A stretch of DNA of 5,727 nt from contig CAJUDU010000118.1 of assembly GCA_910584935.1 (NCBI GenBank), positions 1-5,727 on the forward strand, in the 5' to 3' direction. Within the stretch, counting starts at the first letter, position 1; each line of letters opens with the position of its first letter. A program made the position numbers and the translations under genes. Source of the stretch: an uncultured Butyricicoccus sp. GTDB lineage: Bacteria; Bacillota; Clostridia; Oscillospirales; Butyricicoccaceae. Positions 4,175 to 5,727 of this stretch are shown here, piece by piece. Under the pieces are notes generated by a model. The model was not told the origin of the DNA. It ran no database searches and was given only the letters and a program-made list of their open reading frames with translations.

Positions 4175-5701
4175 TCACATCAGCGGTGCAAACAGCCGCA
4201 AAACAGATGCTAAAATAGAAGAAGCCCACGGCACATGGCGGAACCATTCTTCATCAATTTCCCGTGAAAGCGCAAGGGTATCCAGCATATCCTGTTTGAT
4301 TTCACGGATCACCTTACCGCCATACAACACGGTACCGCATTCAAAATGCAGGAAAAACGACCGGAAATCCATATTAATCGTGCCCACAACACCAACATCA
4401 TCATCAGATACAATCATTTTTGCATGAAGAAAACCCGGCGTATATTCATAAATACGCACACCCATGCGTGTTAATTGCTGATAAAACGAACGGGTCAGCA
4501 AATACACATACCGCTTATCTGGGATACCAGGTGTAATAATGCGCACATCCACGCCGCTTTGTGCCGCAGTTGTCAGCGCGGTAATCATTTCATTATCCAG
4601 CACCAGATATGGTGTTGTGATATATACATAATCCCGTGCATTGTTGATAATCTGCATATAAACCGTTTCACCAACATTCACATCATCCAGCGGCGTATCA
4701 CCAAAAGACTGTACATAGCCATCCCCTGGGCGGGTTGCCGTTGGATGATATTGCAAATGGTCTGTTGCAGCCGATCCCACTGCATATTCCCACAATTCCA
4801 GGAAAATCTCTGTCATATTGGCAACGCCAGCGCCGCGCAGTTCCACCCCAGTATCTTTCCAATGTCCATAAGGCGAAACGCGGTTAATATATTCATCTGC
4901 AATATTGGCGCCCCCCATATAACCAACATTGCCGTCAATGACTGTAATTTTCCGGTGGTCACGATAATTCAAATAGGTATTCAGTGTTGGGATAAAACGG
5001 TTAAATTGCACCGTGCGAATGCCCAACGACCGTAAATATTTATCATATCCAGCGGGAAGTTTAGACATACAGCCTGCGTCATCATACATCACCCGCACTT
5101 CCACGCCAGCCCGCACCCGGTCAGCAAGGATATCTAAAATCGGCTGCCACATCTGCCCTGGCTCTATGATGAAATATTCCATAAAAATAAATCGTTGTGC
5201 TTTTTTCAGTTGTTCACACATCGCGGTAAACTGCTGCTCCATCATAGGGAAATATCTTGTCGCAGTTTCGCCCCATGCCGGCATACCTGTAATCGATTGG
5301 ATATAGCTTGTCCGCCGGGTATGCCGCGGCATGGCAGCAATCAAGCGGCTGGCTGCTGGTTTTACCATATCCTGCGAAAAATCCGGTTGTGGCGCTGTGA
5401 ATTTATGCCCTACCCGTGCACGGTTAAAGGGGGTATTGCCCCATGCCAAATAAAAAATCCCGCCAAATAGTGGAAAAATTAAAATCAACACAATCCATGG
5501 AATTTTATAAGATGGGTTATCATATTTACGAATCAGCCAAATGATAATCACGGCTGATAAAATATTGAATAAATTAGACACCCATGGGATATGGTCTATC
5601 AGCGTGCCCAGCCCCCAGATTACCAAAATCGCTTGTATTAAAATCAGCAGTGCGCCCATGATACGGCGGTCACCAAGTATTTTGCCGAAATATCTTTTCA
5701 T
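4175..5701 (-). CDS. cls: Cardiolipin synthase (phospholipase D family)
   Basis: A 508-residue membrane enzyme that makes cardiolipin from phosphatidylglycerol. Hydrophobic segments lie near 14-34, 43-58 and 67-87 (a PLDc_N-type N-terminus ending in FYLAWGNTPF), and the catalytic part follows on the cytoplasmic side. Both HKD motifs are intact: His249-x-Lys251-x4-Asp256 (HRKITVID, followed by GYMGGANIADEY) and His426-x-Lys428-x4-Asp433 (HAKMIVSD, followed by VGTINMDFRSF). The length is usual for bacterial Cls. The C-terminus has the family's typical EIDEEWFRHVPW segment, then a hydrophobic tail. The start is ATG 5701, with GGAGG at 5712-5708 and six bases of spacing. The promoter lies beyond the right edge; only 26 upstream bases are visible. 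Nothing is missing or odd. Because other PLD-type synthases share the motifs, the exact product preference is inferred. Confidence 0.95.
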   Translation of the reverse strand: MKRYFGKILGDRRIMGALLILIQAILVIWGLGTLIDHIPWVSNLFNILSAVIIIWLIRKYDNPSYKIPWIVLILIFPLFGGIFYLAWGNTPFNRARVGHKFTAPQPDFSQDMVKPAASRLIAAMPRHTRRTSYIQSITGMPAWGETATRYFPMMEQQFTAMCEQLKKAQRFIFMEYFIIEPGQMWQPILDILADRVRAGVEVRVMYDDAGCMSKLPAGYDKYLRSLGIRTVQFNRFIPTLNTYLNYRDHRKITVIDGNVGYMGGANIADEYINRVSPYGHWKDTGVELRGAGVANMTEIFLELWEYAVGSAATDHLQYHPTATRPGDGYVQSFGDTPLDDVNVGETVYMQIINNARDYVYITTPYLVLDNEMITALTTAAQSGVDVRIITPGIPDKRYVYLLTRSFYQQLTRMGVRIYEYTPGFLHAKMIVSDDDVGVVGTINMDFRSFFLHFECGTVLYGGKVIREIKQDMLDTLALSREIDEEWFRHVPWASSILASVLRLFAPLM

Positions 5702-5727
5702 ATTTTTCCTCCAAAGGGTAAAAGCCA

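Noticed and set aside
4475..5035. Open rightward frame of 186 codons inside the cardiolipin synthase gene
   Set aside because: It is antisense to an intact, motif-complete cls gene, with a Cys/His/Ile-rich shadow composition and no ribosome site.

Overview
The window (about 5.7 kb, moderate GC) looks like chromosomal DNA from a low-to-moderate GC Gram-positive anaerobe of the Bacillota, most likely class Clostridia. The grounds are strong GGAGG-type ribosome sites, near-consensus sigma-A promoters, short intergenic gaps with compact U-tailed hairpins, and the gene families present. Genus cannot be set from the sequence alone. I see no RNA genes, insertion sequences, CRISPR array or phage genes.

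Left part (1-1430), all leftward. A near-consensus promoter at 5-33 fires out of the window towards an unseen gene. Positions 62-907 encode an unusual two-domain protein: an N-terminal GIY-YIG nuclease domain (YhbQ/UPF0213 type) joined to a C-terminal Nudix hydrolase. The 650-base stretch 908-1557 has no intact gene but is not empty. It carries a complete leftward transcription unit: a sigma-A promoter (1399-1427), a hairpin leader (1347-1378), a ribosome site, a coding remnant broken by frameshifts with a signal-peptide-like start (about 1320-1050), and a hairpin terminator (935-968). Its right end holds the promoter and ribosome site of the next gene.

Centre (1506-3720), rightward. An extended -10 promoter drives an iron-containing alcohol dehydrogenase (1558-2715) and, 47 bases later, a cytoplasmic type L-asparaginase (2763-3671). 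They probably form a two-gene operon, closed by a strong terminator at 3692-3720 that works on both strands.

Right part (3728-5727), leftward. A cardiolipin synthase with two HKD motifs (4175-5701) ends in a strong terminator (4122-4159). Beyond it lies a 207-base spacer rich in palindromes, then a small XRE-family regulator (3728-3964). The spacer palindromes are candidate operators for that regulator.

The genes are mostly housekeeping or metabolic: redox and alcohol metabolism, asparagine breakdown, membrane phospholipid synthesis and one local regulator. I found no convincing new defence or mobile system. The best leads are the GIY-YIG/Nudix fusion, with a possible frameshift site and internal restart exactly at the domain junction, and the decayed secreted-protein unit beside it.
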